This document shows, one piece after another, positions 1-8,928 of a DNA stretch of 50,220 bases. The translations under genes and the position numbers were made by a program. The first letter of the stretch is position 1; each line of letters starts with the position of its first letter. The stretch lies in contig BAAFSQ010000054.1 of assembly GCA_054661495.1 (NCBI GenBank), forward strand, positions 1-50,220, read 5' to 3'. The stretch comes from Zygophlyctis sp. KS116 (Eukaryota > Chytridiomycota). The notes under the pieces are model-generated. The model was not told the DNA's origin. It worked only from the letters and a program-made list of their open reading frames with translations, and searched no databases.

Positions 1-210
1 TGCATGCATTCAGAATGCAGTTGGAATCAAGCGAAGACGTAAATGGGCTAACTAGAAACTTAAATCATAATTCAAACTTAAAATGTATTTTTCAAATCCA
101 ACTAGCAGAGAGAGAATATTGAAATTCAGCATAATCTTCATAATGCCCAAGAAATATTAAATGCAGAATTAGAAAATGATTTTAAGACTGATTGGTGCCA
201 CACTCCCTAA
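1..210 (+). CDS. 3' end of an unidentified gene (partial)
   Basis: The first 210 bases look like the tail of a plus-strand gene cut by the window edge. From base 3 a frame reads HAFRMQLESSED; removing a possible 67-nt intron (39-105, GTAAAT to ACTAG) joins it to QRENIEIQHNLHNAQEILNA and an end at TDWCHTP, with TAA at 208-210. The text is charged, helical and probably coiled coil. I do not recognise the family. Its stop lies 16 bp before the pantothenate synthetase ATG at 227, the spacing usual in this window. The intron is longer than most here, so the join is uncertain. Confidence 0.35.
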
Positions 211-226
211 CCAAACGAGAAAAAGA

Positions 227-1206
227 ATGTCTGTTAAACCAAGAATTGTTAAGAGTGTTTCTGAACTACATGCATTTAGAAGATCATTAACTCCAAATTC
301 TAGAGTTGGATTTGTTCCTACAATGGTAATTTCCCTCTCTAACTCATAGGGCGCATTGCATCAAGGCCATTTGGATTTGGGTAATTTTATTACTATCTTA
401 TTATAGTCAAATCTGCTAGAAAACAATGTGATACCGTCATTGTTAGTATCTTTGTCAATCCCTCACAGTTTGGAGTTCATGAAGATTTGGATAAATATCC
501 CAGAACTGAATCGTCAGATGTCCAACTATTAGAGCGTGAATCTGCAGATATTGTTTTTATTCCAGCAGCCAATGAAATGTATCCATCAGGAATAAGTTTA
601 CATATTGATCAACAAATTGGAACATTTGTAACAGTTCTTGGTCTAAGCCATCAATTGTATTATTAAAACACTTTAATATTTAGAGAAGGTAAAGTACGTC
701 CTCAAATGTTTAGAGGAGTTGCAACTGTACTTTCAAAACTCTTTAATATTTCTCAACCTCATTCTGTATTCTTTGGACAAAAAGATATACAACAATGTGT
801 TGTAGTCAAAAGACTCATCAAGGACTTGTTATGGCCTATTAAAATGAATATTATACCTACAACTAGAGAGTCTGATGGATTAGCAATGAGTTCTAGAAAT
901 CGCTTTTTATCAGAACAAGAGCGTAAAGATGCTCCAATTCTCTATGAAGCATTAGAAAAAGGATTATCTGAATTTAAAAAAGGAATATTAGATCCTAAAC
1001 AGATTATAGAAATTGCTACAAACACAATTTCTAAAAACCCTCGAGTTGTTTTAGATTATCTTTCAATATCTGATCCAAATACGTTATCGGATTCCAAGAC
1101 TTTAGATAATGGGGCTATCTTCTCTGGAGCAATCAGAGTAGGGAAAACAAGAATTTTAGATAATCTCTTATTGGGAATGAATGCAACAGATTTGTCTGAA
1201 ATCTGA
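227..1206 (+). CDS. PAN6: Pantothenate synthetase (pantoate-beta-alanine ligase)
   Basis: Joins pantoate and beta-alanine with ATP to make pantothenate, the precursor of coenzyme A. Three introns (326-349, 381-406, 657-683; 24, 26 and 27 nt) give a 300-residue protein, the normal family length. Visible motifs: PTMGALHQGH with the HxGH ATP-binding signature, NPSQFG, the LEGKVRPQMFRGVATV block across intron 3, FGQKDIQQ, and the SSRN loop typical of the family. An in-frame ATG at 176 would add a basic start (MILRLIGATLPNQTRKR) that could be a mitochondrial targeting peptide, but it overlaps the upstream gene tail, so 227 is preferred. ESF2 follows 10 bp downstream. Identification is secure. Confidence 0.93.
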
Positions 1207-1216
1207 AAATTTTAAA

Positions 1217-2014
1217 ATGAATCAGGAAATGGTCTCTCTTGATGATGCATCAGCCGCTGATTCTGATGAATGTTTATCCAACTCTGATGCATCCAACTCT
1301 AATGAATCAATCTCCCAAACCAGTGATTTTAACGATCCATTTTCTATTCTATCTGCCTCTGATTTGAAAAAACATTCTGCAGCGCTTGAGTCATCGGGAG
1401 TAGTATATCTATCCCGAATCCCTCCATTCATGAAGCCAACTAAATTGCGATCTCTATTGGCAAAATATGGAAAGTTGGGAAGAATTTATTTAGCGCCAGA
1501 AGATGCTAAAATCACTGCTAAAAGGAAAAAGTACAAACACAATAAGAGAATTAATTATGTTGAAGGATGGGTGGAATTCCTAGATAAAAAGGTTGCTAGA
1601 AGAACTGCTGCTCATTTAAATAACAATATCATTGGTGGTAAAAAACGATCTTATTATCATGATGATATTTGGATAATGAAATATCTTCCTAAATTTAAAT
1701 GGAATCATTTAACAGAACAGATTGCTTATGAATTAGTAATTTTTTATTTGATCTCTAATCTGTAGAAAGTCAAGGATCAGAAATTAAAGACTGAACTTTC
1801 TCAGACTAGAAGAGAAAATAAAATCTACATGAATAATGTAGAAAAGGCAAAGATGATTAATAGCATCAAGGAAAAGAAATCTGCTAAAATTGAAGATTAT
1901 GATCAGTCTTCTTTATTAAAAAAGACTAGACAATTCAAACAACGTCCAGTCTTGGATGGAAAAAGGCCAGATAAAGATAAAACACTAAATATTCTATCGA
2001 GAATCTTTTCTTGA
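1217..2014 (+). CDS. ESF2: Pre-rRNA processing factor ESF2/ABT1 (RRM protein)
   Basis: Nucleolar protein of the ESF2/ABT1 family, needed for 18S rRNA maturation in the small-subunit processome. One 30-nt intron (1736-1765) gives 255 residues. An acidic, Ser/Asp-rich N-terminus precedes a divergent RRM beginning GVVYLSRIPPFM, with the family signatures YVEGWVEFLDKKVA, YHDDIWIMKYL and KWNHLTEQIAYE, then a basic helical tail. The ATG at 1217 is preferred over one at 1181 because the latter lies inside the preceding gene. The last 21 coding bases overlap the 3' end of a small minus-strand gene (1994-2231). Confidence 0.9.
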
Positions 2015-2231
2015 TAGGAATTTGAAGGAATTTAATTCTTTCCATTTGTTATCATTTGCAGAATCTAGAATTTTAATAAAAACAAGAAACCATTTTCTGG
2101 ATGCTGGTAATTGGCATTGATTGGAATGTCTGGTAGTGGAATAGAATCTTTTCCATTTAATGAATTATAAGAATGCAGATAGGGAATATATCTAGAGTCC
2201 TAAAATGAGTTTTAATAATTACTTTGCTCAT
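1994..2231 (-). CDS. Small APC13/SWM1-like protein (two introns, 62 aa)
   Basis: A small gene visible only after splicing. Minus-strand ATG at 2231; exons 2231-2223, 2199-2091 and 2064-1994; introns 2200-2222 (23 nt, GTAATT to TTTTAG) and 2065-2090 (26 nt). The product begins MSKDSRYIPYL, contains DSIPLPDIPINANY, HPENDSANDNKWKEL, and ends LSRKDSR. The order LP-(D)-IPxN-(x)-PE-(x)-KW resembles the short APC13/SWM1 subunit of the anaphase-promoting complex, whose core reads roughly LPYEDVxIPLNELPEPE...KWTDL. The resemblance is by eye and modest. The gene is divergent with APN1 (13 bp between ATGs if APN1 starts at 2244) and overlaps the end of ESF2. Confidence 0.5.
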
Positions 2232-2243
2232 TTCTGCCGCTTA

Positions 2244-3233
2244 ATGAAATTTCCAACCCGACTATTGTCTGATCGCCGCAAAAGATTAAAGGCGTTTGAT
2301 TATAATGGATTGTATGAAAGAGCTGTTGCAAGTCAAAAATGGGTCGGTGCTCATGTATCGGCTGCTGGTGGGCCTGCAAATGCAATTGTAAATGCTAGCT
2401 TTATCGGGTAAAAAGTGTAATTAACAAAAGTGCCACATCGTTCGGACTCTTTTTAAGTTCGCAGAGGAAATGGGATAGTAAACAGTACTCTGATGATCAG
2501 ATCAAGGATTTTATTGATAGAATAGAGGAATTTGGATATTCTCATATTTTACCTCATGGATCGTACTTGGTTAATTTAGCAAGTCCGGAACAAGAGACTA
2601 GAAGAAAATCTCTTGATTGGTTTCTACAAGATCTTAAAAAATGTGAATCTTTAGGGATTAAATTATACAATTTTCATCCTGGGAGTTGTACTAGTACCGG
2701 TACTAAAGATGAATCACTGCAATATATATCATATGCTTTAAATAAGGCTCATTTGGAAACTAGAAATGTAATTACAGTCTTGGAAAATTCAGCCGGACAA
2801 GGATTTAGTCTTGGTGCAAAATTTGAAGAATTAAAGGCAATCATTGACTCTGTAGATGAAAAATCAAGAGTCGGAGTATGTCTTGATACTTGTCATTTGT
2901 TTGCTGCAGGTTATGTACTTTTTACACGCTTAATCCTAGGATATTTCAACCAGTGAATCTTTTGAAAGAGTAATGAAGGAATTTGAATCAGTAATTGGAC
3001 TAGAATATCTCATGGCGATTCATTTAAATGATTCTAAAGAAGAATTAGGATCTAGAAAAGATCGTCATGAAAATATAGGAAAAGGTAAAATTGGACTGGA
3101 ATGTTTCAAATATCTCATGAATGATTATAGATTTAACAATATGCCTCTAATCCTGGAAACACCTCTTGGAAAATCACAAGATTTCTCTATTTGGGAAAAG
3201 GAAATTGATCTCTTGTACAATTTAATAAATTGA
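2244..3233 (+). CDS. APN1: AP endonuclease APN1 (endonuclease IV family)
   Basis: Zinc-dependent AP endonuclease and 3'-phosphodiesterase of base-excision repair. Introns 2408-2430 (23 nt) and 2915-2939 (25 nt) give 313 residues. Endonuclease IV signatures in order: WVGAHVSAAGG, FLSSQRKWDSKQYSDDQI, ILPHGSYLVNLASP, LYNFHPGS, TVLENSAGQG, GVCLDTCHLFAAGYD, HLNDSKEELGSRKDRHENIG and ILETP; these carry the His, Glu and Asp metal ligands of the trinuclear Zn site. An upstream ATG at 2205 would add 13 residues but would overlap the divergent small gene, so 2244 is chosen. APN2 is also in this window (42558-43830), so both fungal AP endonuclease families are present. Confidence 0.93.
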
Positions 3234-3262
3234 TTCTTTTATTTATTAATGCATGCTTAATC

Positions 3263-4059
3263 TTAAAATCTTTCCTTCATTCTTGCACTGATAGATCTTA
3301 ATTTTGAATAAACCTTTCCAGGAGATGATCCTCTAATCAATGCAACCATTGAATCTCTTGCAATTTTTATATTTTGAAATGATCCTAGAATATGAATTTT
3401 AGTATCTGCAACAACAACTCTAGTTCTGGTTGTATTCTCAATTGTATATTTTGTTTTTCCATCTTTTCCTACAAGTCTTGCTATAGCTCTAGAAAGATTA
3501 TCACCGGCTAGAGTTCGAACATCTTTAATCTCAAAACTATCAACAAATAAATCATCTAATCTTAGTAATGCCATTGCATCCTATAAATATTAAAAAGAGA
3601 AAAATACCTCCAAATCGAATCCTAATCCATATGCTCTTACAAAATCTGCACCTTTTTGTAATGCACCAATATCCTCTGTTTGAGCGCAAGACCTCAATTC
3701 AACAGATTTACTTCTAATATTCATTCGGACTTGCAATTTCATGTGCTCCACCAATGGCGTATAAATTTTTAACCAATCCTTCTTCAATGGAGTCATTCGA
3801 TGTGGGGGGATGGGGACTCTTCTGGTTTCTATTTTACCATCCTAATGTATTAGACCATAAAGACTCAGAAATATGAATTATCATCAATGGCTTGTTCAGT
3901 GCTTGACTCTTAAAATCTCATCATTGTCCGTTTAAAGTAATTTACCTTTAATTCACTTGGATGGATTGGATCAAAAGATGGCCTGGATGATGCATCAATT
4001 GGCATCTCATCTAGCGGTTCAAATTTAGAGGCATCAATGGTCTCCATAATAGTTTCCAT
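3263..4059 (-). CDS. PNO1: KH-domain ribosome assembly factor PNO1/DIM2
   Basis: Small-subunit biogenesis factor that binds the 3' end of 18S rRNA, partners the nuclease NOB1 and is needed for pre-18S processing. Exons 4059-3946, 3841-3608 and 3580-3263 give 221 residues. Motifs: [18 protein letters not shown], the [11 protein letters not shown] segment, [18 protein letters not shown], then the conserved KH half with [20 protein letters not shown] and the end [10 protein letters not shown]. Intron 1 (3842-3945) is 104 nt, about four times the local norm, and contains a C/D-box snoRNA. Intron 2 (3581-3607) is an ordinary 27 nt. A ribosome-assembly gene hosting a rRNA-modification guide is biologically coherent. 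Confidence 0.93.
3861..3929 (-). ncRNA. Intronic C/D-box snoRNA in PNO1 intron 1
   Basis: Within the 104-nt PNO1 intron, on the sense (minus) strand: C box ATGATGA at 3924-3918, D' box CTGA at 3899-3896, C' box TTGATGA at 3887-3881, D box CTGA at 3868-3865. The sequences just outside C and D (GGAC and GTCT) pair as a short terminal stem. The guide before D' reads AAGAGTCAAGCA; ten bases of it pair with GCUUGACUCU, part of the conserved LSU rRNA segment UUGAGCUUGACUCUAG as I remember it. The D+5 rule puts the 2'-O-methyl on the second U of GCUU. All four boxes, order and spacing are as expected; the rRNA match is from memory and unchecked. Confidence 0.78.
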
Positions 4060-4127
4060 TGCGGTTTTTCAGTAAAAAAAAACTGCGGAACCCTAACTAT
4101 AAAAATTTTACAAATTCCTTGTTTTTA

Positions 4128-6335
4128 TTAGTATGGGGAATTCACAATGTCCGACCTACTTTTAAGCATTTTGGTAGGAGTTTGCAAATTAGATTTATGA
4201 ATCATCTGAACATCTGAAGGAAGAGCAACTATTATTGAGCGATCTTGTCCAAACTTGAAGGAATCAGCAACAACTTCTTCTGCGTATTTCTTGATCTGAT
4301 AATCATACAAATGTCCAGCCTTAACTCTACGGAAATTCCAGGTTATAACATACGGTCCAGTTGAAGTAATAATGGTCTTTTCTTCATCTTGTCCGGTAGA
4401 AAACTTTGCAACGGTAAAGTTTATCTGGTGATTCATTAATGCTGCATGTTCTGGTTTAAGCTGAAGTCTTCTAGGAACTGGCTTCTTGTCTCCCATACTT
4501 TTTGTAAATCCTGTAGATGAAGACTCTTTAAGTTCAGTGTTTAAGATTAACAAGTAAGTTTTGCAAGTTGCTAATAACCATTTTCCACTTTCAGTAGTGT
4601 CAATTCCAATAATAGGATCTAATTTCTTAAATTCTTAAATTTACCTCCAAGTCCTGGAAGATGGGTTTTGGCTCTAATGTTTAACTTATTATAAAGTCTG
4701 ATATCTCCCTTCTTAGAGGCAACTGCTAATTCTCCTTTACCAGTTGTAACTGCACAACTAAAATCAGCTTTTGTAGCATATTGTTTGGATTCATTGACAA
4801 CACGCTTGGTTCCAGATAAACGAGGATCAATCCGAAATATAGAGTTTTTATTGATTCCAATAATGGTTTTTTGTGGAGTAAGCTGAGCGTATTTAGAGTC
4901 TGGGATCATTTCATGAACAGGTACATTTTCATCAACTTCCCACTCTAAAATAAGCTTTTATAATTTACCTTCCACAACTTTACCAGTTGTCAAATCCATC
5001 TTAAAGATTTTCTTATCATTCTTGTTATCCATCATTAACATTGAAGTGTCTTGTTCATGCAATAAGACTTTTCTAGGAGAAAAATATTCTCCTTTTAGAG
5101 TCTTTATATGAGGAATCATTGTTTGGAATTTTAATTGTTCGTCATCAGAATGATTAAAAACCCCAATTTTATCTCCACGGAAAACATAAGAACGATCACC
5201 TTTATATCCCACTGTTAAATTTGAATTCTGTTCAGGCATATTAAGTCCGGAAAAATCATTTTTTTCTACTTCCATATCACCACGCAAGTTTCTTGGAGCA
5301 ATTACTTCTTCTTCTTCCTCTTCTTCTTCAAAAGCATCCTCCATAACAGCATCTTCTTCATAAGCAGAAGTTATCCAGTCTTGATCAGCCTTTGAAACCT
5401 TTGCAAAGTCTTCCTTATTCAAAGTTTCATAAATACACTTTGAAAACATTGACTTGAATTCTTCAAAATCACTTGTAGAATTAAACTTTAAAGAGAATGA
5501 GAATGGACCTTTATCATCCTTGAACCAATTCCAAACAAATGAATTATGTTCCTTATTAAATGTAGGACTTGTATTAATAGCAATTTCTTGAGATAATATA
5601 GTATTTTCTATTGTTAAACACTTGAATTTACCTGATTTATCTATAAAAATCCCAAAGCTATATTTCCCTAAAGCCAAAAGACACACATCCACTTTATCAT
5701 GTAACCTCACAAACTGATCAAATCGCGCATCATACAAATAAAGCTCTGATTTAAGAGACATTAATTCTGAACCAGATTTCTGAATGATTATATAACTCTT
5801 GGATTCAAATTCATCTTCATTTTTTTCTACCAATGTTTCATTAGATTTAGAAAAATTACTATTTTTTTCAATAGTTCCCTTGTAATTAACTCTATAAACT
5901 TACTTTAACAAACTGATCAAACTCTTCCTGTGAATCGGGGAGCCTAGAGTATTGACGCTGAAACGCACATTGCATAAAGAACTGATAAAATTCACTTATA
6001 CTCTTTTTAGAGACTTGTAAAGTATCAGGAATAAATTGAAAAGAATCAATTCCTGAAGCCGATTCCAAATCTTTCCAAGTAAACTCTGTCGACATTTTTA
6101 GTTTTTCATCAATCAAAAAGCATTTTTCATCAAGAGTGTCTAAACATGAAATTATTAACTGGAACTGATGTTCTGCATCAGTCGAAAGGATTGATGCACT
6201 GGCCCTGGTAAAAACAACTATTGAATCGGCTTCTGCTGGACGTTTATGAACCAATTGTCCGCAAGCAAGTTGTGCCAGACATGCAGGTCCAGATTTTCCA
6301 AAAACAATATCAGAAATCTTTGTAAACAAATTCAT
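4128..6335 (-). CDS. VID27: VID27 family protein
   Basis: Homologue of VID27 (vacuole import and degradation protein 27), a conserved protein with an N-terminal PH-like region and a C-terminal WD40-like propeller; its biochemical role is poorly known. Introns 5879-5903, 4945-4968 and 4619-4644 (24-26 nt) give 710 residues, close to the yeast length. The start MNLFTKISDIVFG is followed by a helical region (FYQFFMQCAFQRQYSRLP), YLYDARFDQFVRLHDKVDV, a glutamate run before VIAPRNLRGD, NSNLTVGYKGDRSYVFRGDKIGVF, QLTPQKTIIGINKNSIFRID, LPGLGDPIIGIDTTESGKW, and the tail FRRVKAGHLYDYQIKKYAEE. Its first ~105 codons and 38 bp of 5' flank are repeated almost exactly at 7671-8008. Confidence 0.92.
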
Positions 6336-6473
6336 TTCTCAACGCAATTTCAACTTATCGGTCAGTGCCAAGGGCGTTTGTACGGAGGTATAGATCGGAC
6401 ATACTCACACTCTTGGCAATCCAACACTCACATAACACGATTTGTCGACACAATCAATTTGAAACCATAGTGT

Positions 6474-7211
6474 TTATTTTTCATCATTTTTTCCAAACAC
6501 AGTATTTTCTTGATTCTCCAACACTCGGGAAACACTGTTAGAAGCTTCAAATAGACCATCAGCCAACTTTGATTGAGTAGGTATAAAGTTCAACTCAATT
6601 TTCACAGACTTTCCAGCTTGAGTTTTAGAAAAAGCCTTGATCTGATCCATCGTGCGAGTATTAACAACTTCAGCGATTCTTTTCCAATTTCCCCAACCAC
6701 ATTGCTGTACACCAGCTTTAAAAAGGACTACTTCAGAAGGCATCCACTTGCCAGAATGGTTTATACCCTGACATTCAGGTTCCTCAAGGCAATCAAACTT
6801 GCGCTTTTCTGATTTAGCATACAACTTTAGTTCCAAAGTAAGAATATCAGATTCTGATGATACATCCTCATATGCGAAAATGAGTTCTTCTTGACTACCT
6901 ATAATTTCGCCCGTATTTGGAATAGTTAGAACACATTTGAAATCAGGGTTCCAGGCTTCAACTCTTGACTGTAATTCAGCGAATGACTTTAATGGCTTCA
7001 ACTTTCTAGTAAGAGATGTCTCTCCAGTTTTCAATTCTACGACAATCCGCTTGAATCTTTTTGATACCTCCTTTATGACTTCAAATTTCCCAGTTACGGA
7101 AATAATAGCTTTTTCCAATTTGTTTGCATACGCTTGCCCATCAGATGATTCTTTAAAAAAAATGTTAGACCCCTGAGGAAGTTGCTCAACAACAGTAATA
7201 TCATTTTTCAT
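6474..7211 (-). CDS. SANT/Myb-like domain protein, intronless
   Basis: Uninterrupted 245-residue protein. Residues ~152-200 form one Myb/SANT repeat: SGKWMPSEVVLFKAGVQQ, CGWGNWKRIAEVVNTRTM, DQIKAFSKTQAGKS, with three regularly spaced tryptophans and the TRT..QIKaf.kt pattern of single-repeat (SHAQKY-like) Myb proteins. The first 150 residues are not recognised and look like a mixed alpha/beta domain. Probably nuclear, DNA- or chromatin-binding; the specific role is unknown. It lies 138 bp upstream of VID27 on the same strand and borders the repetitive patch at 7212-8111. It is one of few genes here with no detectable intron. Confidence 0.7.
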   Translation of the reverse strand: MKNDITVVEQLPQGSNIFFKESSDGQAYANKLEKAIISVTGKFEVIKEVSKRFKRIVVELKTGETSLTRKLKPLKSFAELQSRVEAWNPDFKCVLTIPNTGEIIGSQEELIFAYEDVSSESDILTLELKLYAKSEKRKFDCLEEPECQGINHSGKWMPSEVVLFKAGVQQCGWGNWKRIAEVVNTRTMDQIKAFSKTQAGKSVKIELNFIPTQSKLADGLFEASNSVSRVLENQENTVFGKNDEK

Positions 7212-7565
7212 TTTTCAGTTTTTTTCGGAGGGAGTCTGGCCAGTCCGGGTAGTCCGATAGTCCGATAGTCGGGGAAAGACATTTTACTACTCTCTACTAC
7301 CAGACCCCCCTTTAAGCAGCGTTGCTATTTTCAGATTTTTCCAGGGATATTCAGGGGAAATTATTGATCTATACTTAGTTGCATCTTCTACTTTCCAATC
7401 AGGGGTGCTACTACCGGACATCCCCTCAGGTCGCGTAGCAATCGATATGTTTTGGTTCTAGAGATCCTTTCTTGGATCAATTCGGCGCCAGAGTCCAGCT
7501 ACCTACAATTTCAGGCAATTAGATCCTTTTGAGTAATTAGATACAACTGCCCTTAATATGAAAAG
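7212..7565. repeat. Repeat-rich intergenic patch
   Basis: No gene is visible in these ~350 bp. The stretch is less AT-rich than its surroundings and full of short repeats: tandem AGTCCGATA-type units around 7242-7275, a direct repeat CTACTACC(A/G)GAC followed by a C-run at 7294-7310 and 7408-7426, and an inverted GTCTGG/CCAGAC pair around 7234 and 7300. It runs into the VID27 relic. It may be decayed mobile-element or duplication debris, but I see no terminal repeats with target-site duplication and no transposase. Confidence 0.5.
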
Positions 7566-8008
7566 ATCATACAAATGTCCAGATTGATTTAAGTCGGCAG
7601 GAATTTCAGGTAATTAGTAGATATGGTCCAGTTGAATTCATAAAGTTCCTTTTCATCATCTTGTCCAGTAGAAAAAAGAATCAATTCCTGAAGCCGATTC
7701 CAAATCTTTCCAAGTAAACTCTCTCGACATTTTTAGTTTTTCATCAATCAAAAAGCATTTTTCATCAAGAGTGTCTAAACATGAAATTATTAACTGGAAC
7801 TGATGTTCTGCATCAGTCGAAAGGATTGATGCACTGGCCCTGGTAAAAACAACTATTGAATCGGCTTCTGCTGGACGTTTATGAACCAATTGTCCGCAAG
7901 CAAGTTGTGCCAGACATGCAGGTCCAGATTTTCCAAAAACAATATCAGAAATCTTTGTAAACAAATTCATTTCTCAACGCAATTTCAACTTATCGGTCAG
8001 TGCCAAGG
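7566..8008 (-). pseudogene. Truncated VID27 copy with internal deletion
   Basis: Two pieces of VID27 in the original orientation. 7671-8008 is nearly identical to 6036-6373: start codon, about 100 codons and 38 bp of 5' flank, with a C-for-G change near 7724. 7566-7670 is a clearly more diverged copy of 4304-4411, from the VID27 C-terminal coding region. They meet at a GAAAA run present at both parental points, so about 1.6 kb in between is missing. A 104-codon reading frame survives (7970-7656) but ends in unrelated residues (FFYWTR). The contrast between a near-identical 5' part and a diverged 3' part implies either two events or recent gene conversion of the 5' part. Confidence 0.85.
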
Positions 8009-8037
8009 CTAGTACGGAGGCGTACAACGGTCCTGAA

Positions 8038-8085
8038 CGGCGGCATCTATTGCGGCATCCTGACTATAAAAGGCATAATGCCGCA
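8038..8085 (+). promoter_or_regulatory. TATA promoter flanked by inverted repeat
   Basis: TATAAAAG at 8065-8072 lies 40 bp upstream of the ATG of the secreted protein gene. It is bracketed by a perfect 8-bp inverted repeat, TGCGGCAT at 8051-8058 and ATGCCGCA at 8078-8085, with a further CGGCATC just upstream at 8040-8046. Such a clear TATA box is unusual in this window, and the repeated CGGCAT element is a plausible activator site. Confidence 0.55.
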
Positions 8086-8111
8086 CACTTTCTTTAAAAA
8101 ATTTAATCAAC

Positions 8112-8873
8112 ATGATCTTTTCAATTGCATTGCTAGCCATTCTAAGTTCAATCATGCCTGATGTGGCTGCTTATGAAATGAGTGTCATGTCCAGACAGTT
8201 TTATTACTTGGGCCTTGCAAACCTCGAGTCTACTACAAACATGCGACAAGTTCAATTTACATTTGGCTCTTACTATAGAGATTCATTCAATGTCTATCCG
8301 GGATCGGCAAATGCATTTACAATTTACGAAAATAACGTTGGTCTTCTTGTTAGTCAAGATATAAGCCCAAGGATTTCAATCAGATATAACGATAATGAAC
8401 ATGATACTTATAGAACCAACTGTTATGACTCTGTCGATGGGACAGATGTAATTTTGGAGTTTGAAGAACCATCCTCTGGAGAAGATTATAGACTTGCTTA
8501 TCGCTGCTGGAATATACGTGAATATAGACCAACATACCATTCTAATTACATAGATCCTCGGACGATTGTAATGAAATATCAGGATAATCTGCGTTGGTAT
8601 CATCGTCCTTCATCAGAAAGAAGAAGCTTGTTGGATATTGGAAAGTTTGGTACCTTGGGATTGAATCAAACTTGTAAGCCTTCTAGTGGGAATCCCAATC
8701 CTTGCAAAAGTCCATATTATTGTGCTTTGTTGGCAAACTCTCTCCCGGATGCTCAATATAAGTGCCTGGAGGCAGTTACCAAACCAAACTCTGCATGTTC
8801 CAGCACAAAACTCTGCATTTATCCCTTAACATGTAAGGTCTCAACTTCTGGATCAAAAGTTTGCCAAAGATAA
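8112..8873 (+). CDS. Secreted cysteine-rich protein (effector candidate)
   Basis: 253 residues, no intron. The start MIFSIALLAILSSIMPDVAA is a clear signal peptide with likely cleavage after DVAA. The mature part begins YEMSVMSRQFYYLGLANLES and is rich in Tyr and Arg; the last ~70 residues hold most of the cysteines (LNQTCKPSSGNPNPCKSPYYC and later SSTKLCIYPLTCKV...CQR), a pattern suggesting a disulfide-bonded module. I do not recognise the family. It sits between the VID27 relic and the 3' end of CFAP54, with its own strong TATA promoter. Most likely an extracellular or cyst-wall/effector protein; function unknown. An AATAAA signal follows the stop near 8890. Confidence 0.72.
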   Translation: MIFSIALLAILSSIMPDVAAYEMSVMSRQFYYLGLANLESTTNMRQVQFTFGSYYRDSFNVYPGSANAFTIYENNVGLLVSQDISPRISIRYNDNEHDTYRTNCYDSVDGTDVILEFEEPSSGEDYRLAYRCWNIREYRPTYHSNYIDPRTIVMKYQDNLRWYHRPSSERRSLLDIGKFGTLGLNQTCKPSSGNPNPCKSPYYCALLANSLPDAQYKCLEAVTKPNSACSSTKLCIYPLTCKVSTSGSKVCQR

Positions 8874-8928
8874 CTGTGAAATCTGATTAAATAAAAGAAT
8901 ATTTTTTCAATTAACTTGATTTGACAAA

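Noticed and set aside
1181-1216. Upstream ATG of ESF2 giving 12 more residues
   Set aside because: It lies inside the pantothenate synthetase coding region and adds nothing conserved; ATG 1217 suits the local spacing.
7212-7565. Insertion sequence or MITE in the repeat patch
   Set aside because: Repeats are short and mixed direct/inverted; I found no terminal inverted repeats with target-site duplication and no transposase.
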